A stretch of 64,000 bases of DNA from Aegilops tauschii subsp. strangulata (GCF_002575655.3 NC_053040.3:224888628-224952627), one strand, 5' to 3'; counted from the stretch's first letter, positions 1 through 10,616 are shown. Made by a program: numbers and translations. The notes: generated by a model not told the origin, from the letters alone.

Positions 1-404
1 AAAATTCTCGTGTCAACATAGAACAACAGGAGTGTTGTGTGATTTTTTGTGATTTTTTGGGGTTCGTTTGGACATTTTTATCCATTAACTGAGTTTTCAA
101 TGCATTTATGTGCATACTTCAAATTTGAACTACATGCACATGCTCCAGTGCATATAAATTGGTTGAAAAATCAAATTTGTGTCATTGGGTGCATGCTTAG
201 GTCCCATGCAAGAAATGGGAATGAATTTCAAAGACCAGGGCACCGTTGATTGCTGGTAAAACATTGAGATGCCTGGTTTCTAAATTCTAGTAAATCAAAA
301 ATTCTGTTAACCATTCATGTGACGGCACGTGTCTTAGTTTTAATGGCTATAGGAGGTGCCGTGCGGACAGCTGCTTGACCTTGACTGAACGGGAGGCATG
401 CGAG
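1..404. other. no recognisable gene
   Basis: AT-rich sequence with no domain, splice pattern or terminal repeat that I recognise. The 66-codon open frame at 49-249 has no recognisable motif and is treated as chance. Confidence 0.5.
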
Positions 405-515
405 TGCCCTCCGGTGTGCAGGCTGATCGAGAGGCGTGCAAGTTGTCCTCGAGTGCGCAGGCTCACCGGGAAGCATGCGAGTTGTACGCTGCGCAGGCTC
501 ACTGGGAAGCAAGCC
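405..515. repeat. short degenerate tandem repeat, about 36 bp, 3 units
   Basis: Three imperfect copies of a unit beginning TG(T/C)GCAGGCT(C/G)A follow one another at about 414, 453 and 489. The second and third share GCGCAGGCTCAC-GGGAAGCA. Tandem GC-rich units of this kind are common in subterminal parts of grass CACTA transposons, which would fit the CACTA end at 4215, but no matching left TIR is visible in the window. Confidence 0.5.
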
Positions 516-606
516 CTTTGACTTCCATGGCCGCCCGCCTTGCTCGCATCCTCTCCATTAATGGCGCCCAAGCCGCAGTTCAATTCGCTTTTTAAATATA
601 AAACAC

Positions 607-745
607 TCATTGCAAACGTTTTAGCTAGAACACCTGTATGCAAACCGACAACTTCCCCAGGAAGCCAAGAGAAAATGTGCCGAGTAGGATTTCTGCAGCT
701 CTTGATCGCAAACATTTTAGATAGAACACCCGTATGCAAAGTGAG
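607..745. repeat. direct repeat of a CACTA-like subterminal motif
   Basis: Two copies of a 34-bp motif, 611-644 and 707-740, both contain GCAAAC(G/A)TTTTAG(C/A)TAGAACACC and end in GTATGCAAA. The core ATTGCAAACGTTTTG recurs at about 4091 beside the CACTA 3' end, so these may be subterminal repeats of the same element. This is inference, because the left terminus is not seen. Confidence 0.4.
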
Positions 746-1302
746 AGCAACGCAGGATTTGTGCATCCCTTCAATGCAAATGGTTGTTTTGGATGACCCG
801 TGTGCAACCACGTACAAACATTTTGGTAAGATTTTTCAGTCCTTGTAACACTGCGATTTGTCAAAATATGAAGCTAAAAATCACTAGCAGTATCTAATTT
901 TTGCAACTAAAATTCAGTAATTAAGCATAGATTTCATTCATAGATTAAGCAGTCATTCTTAATTTATACAAATAGTTCAACTCGACAGATGAACCGACCA
1001 AACTTTTCCCCAATTGTTTCCAACCACGTACTGAAATAGCTAGTTCAACTATATATACTAGCTAATTTTAAGTACGTTGCACAGTTCCACCACATCTATA
1101 GTCAGATGAACCGAACAAAATAGCCCCTAAATACTAGTACTACTACTGCGGAGGGGCTTTGTACTACTTCCGACTGCCTCTCCTCTGCCGAGCGCGCTCA
1201 GTAAGAGGCGGAGGAGGAGGAGCCTACCGATGAGCTGGGCAACCGCAATGCGGTGCCTACCGCAAATGCAGCTTCAGCGACGCTCACCTCGAACGCCCTC
1301 TG
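746..1302. other. no gene seen
   Basis: AT-rich sequence without recognisable coding potential. It lies downstream of the minus-strand pseudogene that ends at 1303 and would hold its 3' untranslated part. Confidence 0.4.
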
Positions 1303-1941
1303 TCACTCCAGACGACCCCTCTTGGATCGGTGGTTCTCCTTGTAGATCTCTTGATTCCTCGCCTCTGAGGCGGCATGTGCCGCAGCCACGGCGGCGGTAA
1401 GTCTCTTTGCGTGCTCGACGAGGCGCTCCTCCTCCTCCCACAGGAACTCGGTATAGCGCATAAGGTCGCTGACGCACGTGCGGGCATCCACCTCCGCCTC
1501 CCACCTTCAGGCGGCGGTGGCGGAGCGTGTGATGACCCCGGCGGTCGACGGTGGGCTGGCGGCCACGGCGGCCGATGACGGGGTGGCGGCCATGACCACC
1601 ACCTCCCGCCTTTGGGCCGCGGTGGCGGAGCGGGTGATGGCCAGAGTGGCCGGCAGTGGGGTGGCGGCCACGACGGCCACCTCCCGCCTTTGGGCCGCGG
1701 CGACAGAGCGGGCAATGGCCTTGGCTTTCGACAGTGGTGTGGCGGCAACGGAGGCCGGCAACAGCTGCAGACGGGCACCGGCGGCGGAGCGTGTGGTGGG
1801 TGTTCCGCTCACACCCAACAGGGACGCCACGCGCAGTACACTACACCGGGGACTGCGCCGCCACGGCGGTGTAGCCTCCTAGCTGGAGCTGTCCTCTGAT
1901 GACGGCGGAGTGGCTGAGCGAGGACGACAGACCGGTGCCAT
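1303..1941 (-). pseudogene. decayed gene for an Ala/Arg-rich protein with C-terminal coiled coil
   Basis: A single reading frame of 213 codons runs on the minus strand from an ATG at 1941-1939 to a stop at 1303. It is broken by an in-frame TAG at about 1881-1879 (codon 21) and a TGA at 1509-1507. Both could come from C-to-T changes (CAG, CGA). The N-terminal two thirds is Ala/Thr/Arg-rich with a repeated phrase containing ITRSATAAQRREV. The last 60 codons are acidic and helical (DLMRYTEFLWEEEERL) and look like a coiled coil. A TATA box lies about 80 bp upstream. Function is unknown. The uninterrupted frame outside the two stops is the main reason to think it was once translated. It lies divergent to the exonuclease-like gene at 2920. 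Confidence 0.5.
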
Positions 1942-2022
1942 TGGCGATTGTGGGAGAAGCAAACGAGATAAGCTACAGGGATGGAGGGGAAAATGCGACG
2001 CAGGACTCGCCGGTCATGAGGG

Positions 2023-2030
2023 TTTTTATA
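2023..2030 (-). promoter_or_regulatory. TATA box of the minus-strand pseudogene
   Basis: On the minus strand the sequence reads CTATAAAAACC, a good plant TATA box, about 82 bp before the ATG at 1941 and in GC-rich surroundings. Confidence 0.45.
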
Positions 2031-2296
2031 GCAGGCCGGTAAGCATTGGGATTTTGGGGGATTTCACCGAGTCGGGCTGGAAGCTTGCACGGGAACCTGC
2101 GAGGTTGCGCGGGAACGGGCTCACCGACGATTCATTAGCACCATCGTTTGGCAAAAAGAACGCACCCGCGCGCTGCACAAGCTTGCGCTGTAAGCCGTCT
2201 GCGGCAACGGGGTGACAAGACGTGTGAGAGGAGGACGAAAGGCCACGTACACATACGGTTAATAAAAAAATGTTTGCGATTTAATTACCTACTATA

Positions 2297-2492
2297 CCAC
2301 CGTCCTGGTTTATAAGTATGATTTAACTAATAAAATACGAATGCATGTCGCCAAAGATTATATAGTTGGATTTATTTGAACATAGTTTCCAATTATATAA
2401 TTTTTAAAACATGCATTAACATTTTGTTGGTTAAATTTGAGGGCAAAGTATGACACGGAATATAAAGGAGACTATAGACTAGACGGAGGTGG
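2297..2492. mobile_element. Stowaway-type MITE (Tc1/mariner)
   Basis: The ends are inverted: CCACCGTCCTGG at the left and CCACCTCCGTCT at the right read in reverse, flanked by the TA target duplication at 2295-2296 and 2493-2494. The interior is a long imperfect palindrome; the left arm near 2348-2372 mirrors the right arm near 2388-2412 (ATATAGTTGGA against TCCAATTATAT). Length of about 196 bp and the TA target fit Stowaway. It lies 427 bp upstream of the exonuclease-like gene. Confidence 0.75.
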
Positions 2493-2919
2493 TACCACAC
2501 GGCCGCTCTCTACGCAGCGATGCAACTGTTGGTCGGCTTGTAGGCAACCATTTCCTGCGTGTTCAACTGCTCTATGCGTGTGGTTGCTTGCGGTTCAGGC
2601 GGCCGCGGCGGCTCTGCTCGCGTCCCGCCGCGCGCGCTTTGCTCTTGCATCCCTCCAGGTGCTCTGCCCTCGTCCCTCCACGCGCGCTACCAGTGTTTGG
2701 GGCCGGCGCACGATCACGCACGTTCGTGTGCAAGCGGTTGCGCCGGGCGTGGCGCGACGATGCAGTTACCCGCTGCAAAAACTCCCATGCGGATGCGCCG
2801 AGAATCCACGCGCCCGACCCCCTTTTATTCTTGCTGCCCTTTACCTTCATCTCTCGTCTCACACGACACAATAAGCACTCCCACGAGGACACATACAGAG
2901 AGGACATCCAGCGGTTCCA

Positions 2920-3654
2920 ATGGTGCTCCCCGTGACGACAACGGCGCTCCCAGCGACCGACGACGACAACGGCGGGCAGTTCACCATGCATCACGTAGTG
3001 GACACCCACGTGAGGGGGAAGGCCCTCTCGGTGGTTTACACGATCGATCCGGTCTCAATGGAGAGCTCCATCCAAACTATGGAGCAGTTCCTTGCCGTGG
3101 ACAAGTACCGAGTGGTCGACTTCAACCTCGAGTACACCATCGGTCGTGCTGGGCACAATCAGAAGGTTGTCGTCGCCCAGTTGTGCGTGCGACATGACGT
3201 CCTCGTCTACCAGTTCCACCTTGCCACAAGGCCTTGCGAGCGTTTCTCCAGGTTTATCAACAGCTCCGGCTACAGTTTCGCTACGGTGGACACCACCAAC
3301 CATCTGAAAGTGCTCAAGGTTTCGGACTTGAAATGCCCGAATCTTGTCAACATCCAGCACCACTACAAGGTCTGGGGCAGCGACAAAAACAAATTGAACT
3401 CCCTGGTTGACCTCGCCTCAGCCATCATTGACCCCTACTACGCGAAGATGAAGGAAGAGAGCAATAAGGACAAGAACGCCTGGCACAGTGTGTGGCATAA
3501 GAGACTGGATGAACAACATGTCAAGTACACGGCCATGGACGCGTACGAGATGTACAGGCGGATCGTTGACATGAGGAACTGTCTTCTTCCTGACAAAGAT
3601 GAGGGATCGAGCCACATAGCAGTGGCGGGAGCGTCACAAGAGGTAGATGACTAG
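2920..3654 (+). CDS. 3'-5' exonuclease-like protein (DEDDy / WRN-exonuclease fold), probably inactive
   Basis: Intact 244-codon frame. The fold is recognised from three exonuclease regions: motif I near residue 63 (VVDFNLEYT), motif II near residues 120-130 (YSFATVDTTNHLKVL), and motif III near residue 207 (KYTAMDAYEMYRRI, the Y-x3-D signature). In the family, motif I reads D-x-E and motif II has an invariant aspartate. Here motif I appears to be N-L-E and the motif II position appears to be histidine, so two of four metal ligands look lost. Small single-exon proteins of this type are common in Triticeae genomes. The start is the first ATG of the frame, 16 codons before the first conserved block. 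A MITE sits upstream and a CACTA terminus 560 bp downstream, so the gene may ride on that transposon. A nuclease role should not be assumed; a nucleic-acid-binding remnant is possible. Confidence 0.7.
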   Translation: MVLPVTTTALPATDDDNGGQFTMHHVVDTHVRGKALSVVYTIDPVSMESSIQTMEQFLAVDKYRVVDFNLEYTIGRAGHNQKVVVAQLCVRHDVLVYQFHLATRPCERFSRFINSSGYSFATVDTTNHLKVLKVSDLKCPNLVNIQHHYKVWGSDKNKLNSLVDLASAIIDPYYAKMKEESNKDKNAWHSVWHKRLDEQHVKYTAMDAYEMYRRIVDMRNCLLPDKDEGSSHIAVAGASQEVDD

Positions 3655-3779
3655 ACGATCATTTCTCGTACTTTAGAATGCATGCAATTGTTTATTGAGG
3701 TGTGTGCGAATGATCTGTATAGTCACTTATGTAATTGGTTGTCTATTTCAGTTATATATATATATATACATGTTATTCT

Positions 3780-4215
3780 ACTGTAGACAGAGCAATTCAC
3801 ACGGCTTATTAGCAGCAATCGTCTGTGTTATTATTGGTCTTCACACACATTTCAGATTACGGACCTGTTTTCCGCGTATCACACACATCTTGTTCAGTTG
3901 AACCGTTTCCATTGTGTTGCCTAATCACACACAGTTCATCCCAGTGAACCGTCTGCTGTATATCGCACACGCCTTCATCTGGCTGCCCGTTTCTTTTGTG
4001 CCTCCTCATCCCAAATAGTTAATTGAGCTGAACCGTATGCCCTGCATTGCACACGCAACTAATTCTGAACCGTGTTTGATGCATCTGTCATTGCAAACGT
4101 TTTGCACCTTTTTTGACGGTTTTTTTACACCACCGTTTGCGATTATGGCATCGCACACAATTTCGTCGAAGGGTCTCTGATCGTAGTGTCGCGTTTGGAC
4201 CATCCTGCAGTAGTG
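3780..4215. mobile_element. 3' subterminal region and terminus of a CACTA transposon
   Basis: The region ends in CCATCCTGCAGTAGTG, which reads CACTACTGCAGGATGG on the other strand, a canonical CACTA terminus (4200-4215). Upstream lie repeated motifs of the kinds TCACACACA, GAACCGT and CGTTTGC at about 3840, 3882, 3925, 3968, 4090 and 4133, in both orientations, typical of CACTA subterminal transposase-binding arrays. The matching left end was not found, so element length is unknown; the exonuclease-like gene may lie inside it. Confidence 0.7.
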
Positions 4216-5190
4216 ATCATTAGGCATGCAGCCGCCTTCATAGACAAAGTGCGCGGAAGGAGTAGAGGCGACTGGGGACGCACCACATCGTGGGCACTCC
4301 GTACGTGCTCGTGTGTGTGCAGCGTGTGTGCTTTTCCATCGGTGCTAGCTCTAAGGCCGAGGCTGCGGTCGTCTTCGTCTCCAGCTAGTCGTTGAGCGAC
4401 GATGGCAAAGAGGTACTACAAGAGATGCATAGGCGCCGTTGTGTGCGAGCTTTGCCGTAGCACGACGAACCGGACGTCACCGCAGATGGCGCACGCCTCC
4501 ATGCAGCCGAGTGTGTGCGCATGCATGTGTTATTCACGTGCATTCTGCGGCTGAGTGTGTGTGCATGCATGTGTTGTGTACGTGCGTTGTGTGCTCCATG
4601 CTGTGCGCATTTGTGCATGAGTTGGATGGCATGAGTTAGTGCGTTGGCGTGTGTCCATGCGTGGCTGCATGCGTCCTGTACATGTGTGCCTTCTTGCGTG
4701 GTTATCAATATAAACTAATAAAATATCTTCAACTTAGCATCCTGATGTATCGTCTCTAGTGATTAGCGAAGAGTTCATGTTCTTTTATTTGTTTATAGGT
4801 GGGCAGGCGGCAAAAAACAGGGGAAAATGCACAAGGTTCCTTGCAGACGCTCCACCGCGAGGTTCCTTGCTCCTTCTCGGTCATCGGGAATCTATGTTCT
4901 TCCACTCTTTTTTTACGTGAGCTTTGTTCATCCTTTTGCCAACACGCGAGACATCTAGCATTAAGGTGCACATGTCATGCAAGAAAATGGAGATAACCAG
5001 ATAAGCAGTGCGTAAGTGAGTCGTGCACTTCGATGGCACCTACTCCTAGTATGCAATATTTTTTCTCCTCGATGGCACATGAATAGTGCACATACTCAAC
5101 GACGGAGCACGGGATGGTAGCCATGACATGGTCAGCCCTTTTTTGGAGAGAGTACGTACTATTAAATAACTTTGATGTGTCCCGTCAACT
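4216..5190. other. intergenic, no recognised gene
   Basis: No domain or transposon terminus recognised. It includes the GT/CATG-rich tract described separately. Confidence 0.4.
4495..4690. repeat. GT/GCATG-rich simple-sequence tract
   Basis: Degenerate alternating purine-pyrimidine sequence. The phrase GTGTGTGCGCATGCATGTG and close variants recur at about 4510, 4555 and 4605. It is low-complexity and could adopt non-B (Z-type) DNA. No gene is inferred. Confidence 0.5.
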
Positions 5191-5195
5191 CGCAG

Positions 5196-5399
5196 AACGA
5201 CGAGAAGCTTGCTTACTACGCCTTCTCCCTCGCCAACGCGTGCGCGGTGGCTCTCAGCACGAGGAGAAACTTTTGCTTACAAGCGGTGGACATGCAGCAA
5301 TTCATTTGGTATCAGATTGCCAGAAGTACTACTGTAGTACCACCATTATTGTTCGACTTCCGAAAGAGGCGAAGAGCCAAGCGCAAGGTCACCTACTAA
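5196..5399 (+). other. possible single exon of an unknown gene
   Basis: An open frame of 67 codons starts right after a plausible acceptor (CAACTCGCAG at 5186-5195) and ends at a TAA at 5397. Composition is exon-like: it encodes NDEKLAYYAFSLANACAVAL and finishes in a basic tail (FRKRRRAKRKVTY). I do not recognise the protein and found no partner exons, so it is either the last exon of a degraded gene or chance. Confidence 0.25.
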
Positions 5400-5404
5400 C
5401 CTTA

Positions 5405-5815
5405 GGCTAGCCATAGTGGGAGTAACATAACTACATAAGTAGGAGTACCTCCTTTTTTATTCTACAAACAACCACACGCGAATATTGGACGATAGCAGCA
5501 CAACAACTAAATCAAAAATCAAAACCTTCCCGCCCGACGCCAGCCGAGCCCGCCGCTCCACATTAATGGCAAGTCGGGGTGACGCGACCTCTCACTGCTT
5601 CCGCCGTTGAAGCGGCACGCCGACCGAGGGCACCGCCCGCTGCACGCCCGGCATTTCAGACTACACATACTTTGTGAGACAAAAGGTGGGGCCATTATTA
5701 ATGATATAGTATTATACTAAAGGGACTAACTATTGTAAGCAGGCTACGTATTAGGTTGGTTCTAGATGATGTGCCAACTTCATATAGCCGGATGTTGGCT
5801 ATACTAGTAACCATG
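5405..5815. mobile_element. possible MITE remnant(s)
   Basis: The left edge (GGCTAGCCATAGTGGGAGTA at about 5406) resembles the terminus of a common Triticeae MITE family. The right edge (TATACTAGTAACCATGCTCT at about 5801) looks like a terminus of similar kind. The two ends do not pair convincingly, so this may be two fragments. Confidence 0.3.
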
Positions 5816-5904
5816 CTCTAAGTGTGGTGTGAGTCGGTAAATTTATTAAGTCATTAATTAATAATTAACGGATGCCTTAATTACTCAGCCGTTTCTAATT
5901 CTTT

Positions 5905-6549
5905 TGGATAGTGGGGCTATTATTGACTTGGACGTGGGGTTTGGGCCAAAGGCCTACTATTATACTTGGTCTTACTAGCTCGCACAACCGACCTGACAGG
6001 CTCTACCCTAGCCGCCGTTGTATCATATGGTTTCGCACCATTCCAGATCTTAGCGCCGCCACACAATTCTTCTCCATCCCTCCTTCCGGCGTGCACTGTG
6101 AGAAGGGACATCAGTCCTCCGAACCCCGCCTTTCGTGATCCTGTATGGGAGAGGGGCGGTCAGGTTTTTGGGGAGCACACTCCTGTGACTGCTGCCAGCG
6201 ACGACTTCCTCAACGACAGCCTTCTTCCCCGACCTCAGTAACCTCTTCATCAACGACATGAGTGACAACATCAACCATAGTGGTTCTGCTCCCGCTGTAC
6301 AGTATGTGATTCTGTCCTCCTGGTTTATTCCGCATCATTACTTTGATCTTTGCAATTGTCGTCATGATCTATTTAGTTTATTCGGATTACATCTCATAGT
6401 AAATTGCTCATATATTCAACAATCCAATCCAAAAACCTGATTATAGGCAATTTACTCCGAGTGGTTTTGCTATGCTTTTGAAGCCGCCTACTTTTAAGGG
6501 GGTGCAATATAAAAGGTGGCGCACAAGAGCAGTATATTGGTTTTAGATC
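5905..6549 (+). mobile_element. Ty1/copia LTR/leader remnant
   Basis: Sequence upstream of the gag fragment, recognised only by resemblance to leader sequences that precede wheat copia gag genes (CTGTTCATATATTCAAC-like and TTACTCCGAGTGGTTTTGCT phrases near 6400-6475). No LTR border or primer-binding site was located. It continues directly into the gag frame. Confidence 0.4.
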
Positions 6550-7222
6550 ATGTACTGCTATGACGCCACTAAGGGTAAGCCTGAGGGCGATCTTAATCCT
6601 ACACAGCAGGAAGCTTTTGAGAACATGGATACCCTCTTCAAAGCCGCCATGCTGAGTGTTCTTGACGATTCCATTGTGGATTCATATATGTCGTTTGACA
6701 GCAGCAAAGACATGTGGGCTACGCTCGAGGCCACATTTGAGGCCTCGGGCGCTGGCAACGAGTTGTACATCATGGAGCAATTCTGTGACTACAAGATGAC
6801 TGATGAGTGCTCTGTTGTTCAGCAGACTCATGAGATACAGTCACTCGCTAAGGAACTTGAGTACTTCAAGTGTGTGTTGTCGGACACATTTGTTGTTGGG
6901 ACCATCATTGCCAAGCTTCCACCTTCATGGAACGATTTTGCTACTTCTCTGAAAAACAAGAGACATGAGTTTTCGGCTTTGGATCTCATTAGCACTCTTC
7001 ATTTTGAAGAGAAGGCAAGAGAAAAAGACACACGTGCTCGGGTCGCTGAGGGAGCTTCTAGTGCCCACATGGTACACGAGAAGAACTTCTAGCCCAACCA
7101 GCCCCAAAACAACAAGAACAAATCTCAGGGGAAAGGCAAGTTTGATGCAAAGAAGAAGCCGTCACATTCTACCAACTTCAAGAAGAATTCTCATAACGGG
7201 AAGGGATACAAACCTCAATTTT
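6550..7222 (+). pseudogene. Ty1/copia gag (UBN2-type) fragment
   Basis: The frame encodes a copia Gag core: MYCYDATKGKPEG at the start, then an acidic helical domain with DSYMSFDSSKDMWATLEATF and AKLPPSWNDFATSLKNKRHE, typical of the UBN2 gag family that packages copia RNA. A stop upstream (at about 6547) removes the true N-terminus, and a TAG at 7090-7092 interrupts a basic Asn/Lys-rich tail that otherwise runs to about 7222. The expected CCHC zinc knuckle and all of pol are missing, so homology breaks off at about 7222. It is a truncated, non-functional copy. Confidence 0.75.
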
Positions 7223-8564
7223 GGCAGCACCGCACAAAACTTATATCGCTGCATCTACCTGCTGTCAGCTAACCTCATGGTGCTCCAGGTATTCCTACAT
7301 TCGTAACTAGCTACAATGACCACCGCAAGATGAAATAAGCTTAATTATTCATACGTTGACTTGCTGATTGCAGTGCGGAACGATCCTGTCATGTGTGGAG
7401 TGGCAAACAACCAGTGCAGCCGAAGGTGGAAATCAACCAAGGACTTATGAAATTATATATAATCTTCCTCAGGCAGGTCAGTATCCCCTTCGTCCAGATG
7501 ATCATGTTTTGTCATGCCGAGCTATTAATATGTGCTACTGTTTTGCAACACCGTTTAAGTATAGCTATTGTTTTCCTATCTTTTCAGATTCAGGACAATG
7601 AAGATGATTTCTGGGGAACTGCACAATATGGACTCATGTTGAGTCATCTCTATTGCCTCATGTGTTTGCTGCAAATGTGTCAGCATCAATTGCAAGATGA
7701 GGCAGCTAGCTAGCTATGGAGTTGACAACATGCTCAAAGTGCTCGCAACATTGAGAAGAAACAAGCATGCCCAGGAAATTAATGTGTGCGCAGGGAGGCC
7801 CTTTGCTCAGAGAAGCATCGACCGATTTTCTTTATTTCCACACCTTCTCACAGCTTTGTATTGGTTATAGTATGGTGAATCATTAAGATGCATAAACATG
7901 CTGAACTTTTGTTCTTCTGAATGTTAGTATGCATACCGTATCTTCTGAAGCTTAGTTTAATGTAAATGTTGACTAGCCTGTGAACCTTCACAATCTAGTA
8001 AGTATATTGTAGGCCTGTTATTTGACACCTCACTTTGCCGCGCTACGCGACTAGTGTGAGTGTCTGCATCCAGTACCGCATCCTCTAATTTGGTGGATGC
8101 CAAGTTGAAAAAGGTTACCGATGAGTAGCCATAAGCTGGAGGCGTCTCTTTTTTTTTCTTTCGAATGGGCAATAAGCTTGAGAGTGTCTCGGGCTGCCTC
8201 TAGCACAAGGCCCTCCAGTATGAAACACGGGCAGCCGATTGGGCCGATATAAAAGCCTATTCATCTTAAAGCCCTTTTTTTGTTTTTTGCGAGGAGAAGC
8301 CCATATTTCTTAAAGAGGGGGCGATCCCAGGAAAACCCTCCTTCCTCCTCGCTTCCACTTACGCTTCCGTCTCGCCCCAATTCCCCTCGCTCCCCATCTT
8401 CCTCACTCTTCCAGAAAACTCCCGCTCACCTTCTTCCTCACTCGTATAGAAAACGCCTGCTCCTCTTCTTCCACTCCTACAGAAAACCCCAGCCCTCCTT
8501 CTTCCCCACTCGCACTGCCACTAGGCTCATCTTTGACTAGTCTGCTCAAATCCGTGAGCTCGGC
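7223..8564. other. no confident gene; exon-like scraps
   Basis: Short open stretches lie between plausible splice sites (CTCCAG|GTATTC near 7288, TTGCAG near 7372, CAG|GTCAG near 7475, TTTCAG near 7588). None encodes a domain I recognise. From about 8280 to 8564 lies C/T-rich sequence that could be the 5' leader of the F-box pseudogene. Confidence 0.3.
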
Positions 8565-10314
8565 ATGACGCCCACAAGGAAAATGGAGTCGGCTGGCCCC
8601 AGCGGCAAGAAGATGAGGCTCCCGCGAGCGGCGACGCCGGTTGTAGATCCCGCACCCGGCATCGCGGGGAGAAGCGGTGAGCCCCCCCACCCGGATCTGA
8701 GGAACCGGTCGAATCTCCGGTGGACCGCATCAGCGATCTCCCGGACGTCATCTTGAGGAGATCATCTCGCTTCTCCCCACCAAGGATTGCTGCCGCACAC
8801 AAGTCCTCTCAACTCAGTGGCACCCTCTATGGCGCACCGCCCCCCTCAATCTCGACTGTCGTCAGATATCTGTCCTTCCTGAATTTGATCTCCTTAGAGC
8901 CATCGTCTCCTCTCACCAGCTGGGCCCCGTTCAACGGCTCTGCATCCCGACACGCTACCTGTTGTCCATACCCGGCGTAGTGGACGCTTGGCTGACATCC
9001 CCTGAATTCAGAAAACTCCAGCAGTTTGAGTTCTACCATTACCACGAAAGTTTCATACCATGAACACACCAAGAATTCGTGCCCACACCACCATTGTCCA
9101 TCTCGCGGTTTTCCTCCTCTCTCCACACCGCCACCTTCGCCCGGTGCCATCTACCAGACGATCTGGTACAAATGCTTCGACTCTCACTGCTAAAAAAACT
9201 TTCACTTGTGGTGGTTTATCTGTCGGAGGCATCACTGCACAACATCATCCACTCCAGTTGCCCTGCCCTGGAGCACTTGCTAATTGTTTTGGGAATAGAA
9301 ATCCCTATCAGTTGTCTCCAAATAAAGTCGCCTCACCTTAAAAGCATTGAAATTTCTTTTGAAGGACAACAGCTCATCATCGAAGATGCCCCTTCACTTC
9401 AAAGGTTGCTCCTTGATAATTGTTATAAACCTTCGCAAATAACTGTCGTCTCTGCACCCAAACTGGAGACCTTGGGTGTAATTCATGATCCGTTTAATCA
9501 TCACAGGAAGTTGGTGTTTGGCTCCTCACTTTTTCAGGTACCGTATATTATCATCTACACATTTGTAATCATAAGCTGCATTTTCCATTTGTGTGCATAA
9601 GTTTTATATCATCTTGGAGTACACTTTGGGTACAAATATTATGTTATATGCTCAATGAAGAGTTCGTCCATGGATAGCCTATCAATGTTGCTGGATTATG
9701 TCAAGATCTTATATATCAGAATGTCTAGTTTTGATCTGAACATAATTATTGGCTTGCTGCGATGCTTTCGATCTCTGGAGAATTTATATATAGAGGTGAT
9801 GATTTCATGCACCTTGAAAGCCCGTATATATTGTACTAGAATTAACCGTTCAGCTGTCGCTCTTTCGGCATACTGTTTTTCAGACCTTAACGGTTTTCAA
9901 TCTTCATGTCTACTTAGGTACTGCGACCACATGGAGAAAAACATATAACCAATCGGTGGTGTAATAAGCACCAGGATTTTCGCAGTTCTCACGACATTCG
10001 TTTGAGGACAATAACGATGGAAAGATATGCATCCAACCAGGCAAACAGAAGCTTTGTCACATTCTTCATGTTGAATGCGAGGTTACTATTGTCCATGAGG
10101 CTTAAGTTTTATCGCAAGAGATTTCTAACGGATGGACACGTTGAACAGAAAAAAAGAAGTTTCAGGTGGACAAATGGGCTTCTAAACGTGCTCGGCTTCT
10201 ATTTACAACAAGTTGTAGTCATCCTGAAATAAATTTTTTTTTGCACAGGATGTTGATTTTATGGATCAGACTGATCCATTTGTTTGTGACTGCGAAAAAG
10301 AGTGGTTGGTTTAG
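8565..10314 (+). pseudogene. F-box / LRR / FBD protein pseudogene
   Basis: Family role: F-box proteins recruit substrates to SCF ubiquitin ligases. From the ATG at 8565 the frame shifts in a C7 run (about 8677) before the F-box (DRISDLPDVIL at 8720), shifts again at about 8753, then continues ISLLPTKDCCRTQVLS...WHPLWR. An in-frame TGA lies at 9061. The LRR segment follows to about 9537, where CTTTTTCAG|GTACCG is a good donor. A second exon ends at 9795 (SLENLYIE|GTGATG). The FBD-type third exon (HDIRLRTITMERY, then FVTFFMLNAR) runs from about 9917 with further frame breaks, and the usual TDPF-containing tail ends at a TAG at 10312-10314. Domain order and exon layout are those of large grass F-box/FBD families. 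At least three frameshifts and one stop make it non-functional. Confidence 0.8.
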
Positions 10315-10430
10315 ATGTTACTGCCATGTTCAATCTGGGTTGTGTCTAAAAATTTGATGAATAATTAATCCTTGGGCTTTTTGTACCGTTTGTAAGCTTG
10401 AGTTGCATGTTATTGCCCTCGTACTCCCCT

Positions 10431-10484
10431 CCACCTGCCACTACACTGCCGCATCTTCCACCTGCCACTACACTGCCGCATCTT
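10431..10484. repeat. 27-bp perfect tandem duplication
   Basis: Two identical back-to-back copies of a unit containing CACCTGCCACTACACTGCCG, 10431-10457 and 10458-10484, in the proximal promoter of the Ala-rich gene. Confidence 0.85.
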
Positions 10485-10510
10485 CCCTTTGCGATGAAAA
10501 TATCTGGGTC

Positions 10511-10518
10511 TATTTAAG
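10511..10518 (+). promoter_or_regulatory. TATA-like box
   Basis: TATTTAAG lies about 100 bp before the ATG at 10617, downstream of the 27-bp duplication, in C/T-rich leader-like sequence. Confidence 0.4.
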
Positions 10519-10616
10519 TCTCCCTCATTAAGCTTCGCCGGCTCATCTGCTCCAGTGTCGGCAACCCCCGAATCCACGAATCCCAATTCCCATTCCCGCA
10601 CCCCCTTCTTGCAAAG

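Noticed and set aside
2437..3197. Overlapping ORFs upstream of and across the exonuclease-like start (2437-2874, 2489-2935, 2559-3197)
   Set aside because: Shadows of GC-rich leader and coding sequence; only the 2920 frame carries exonuclease motifs.
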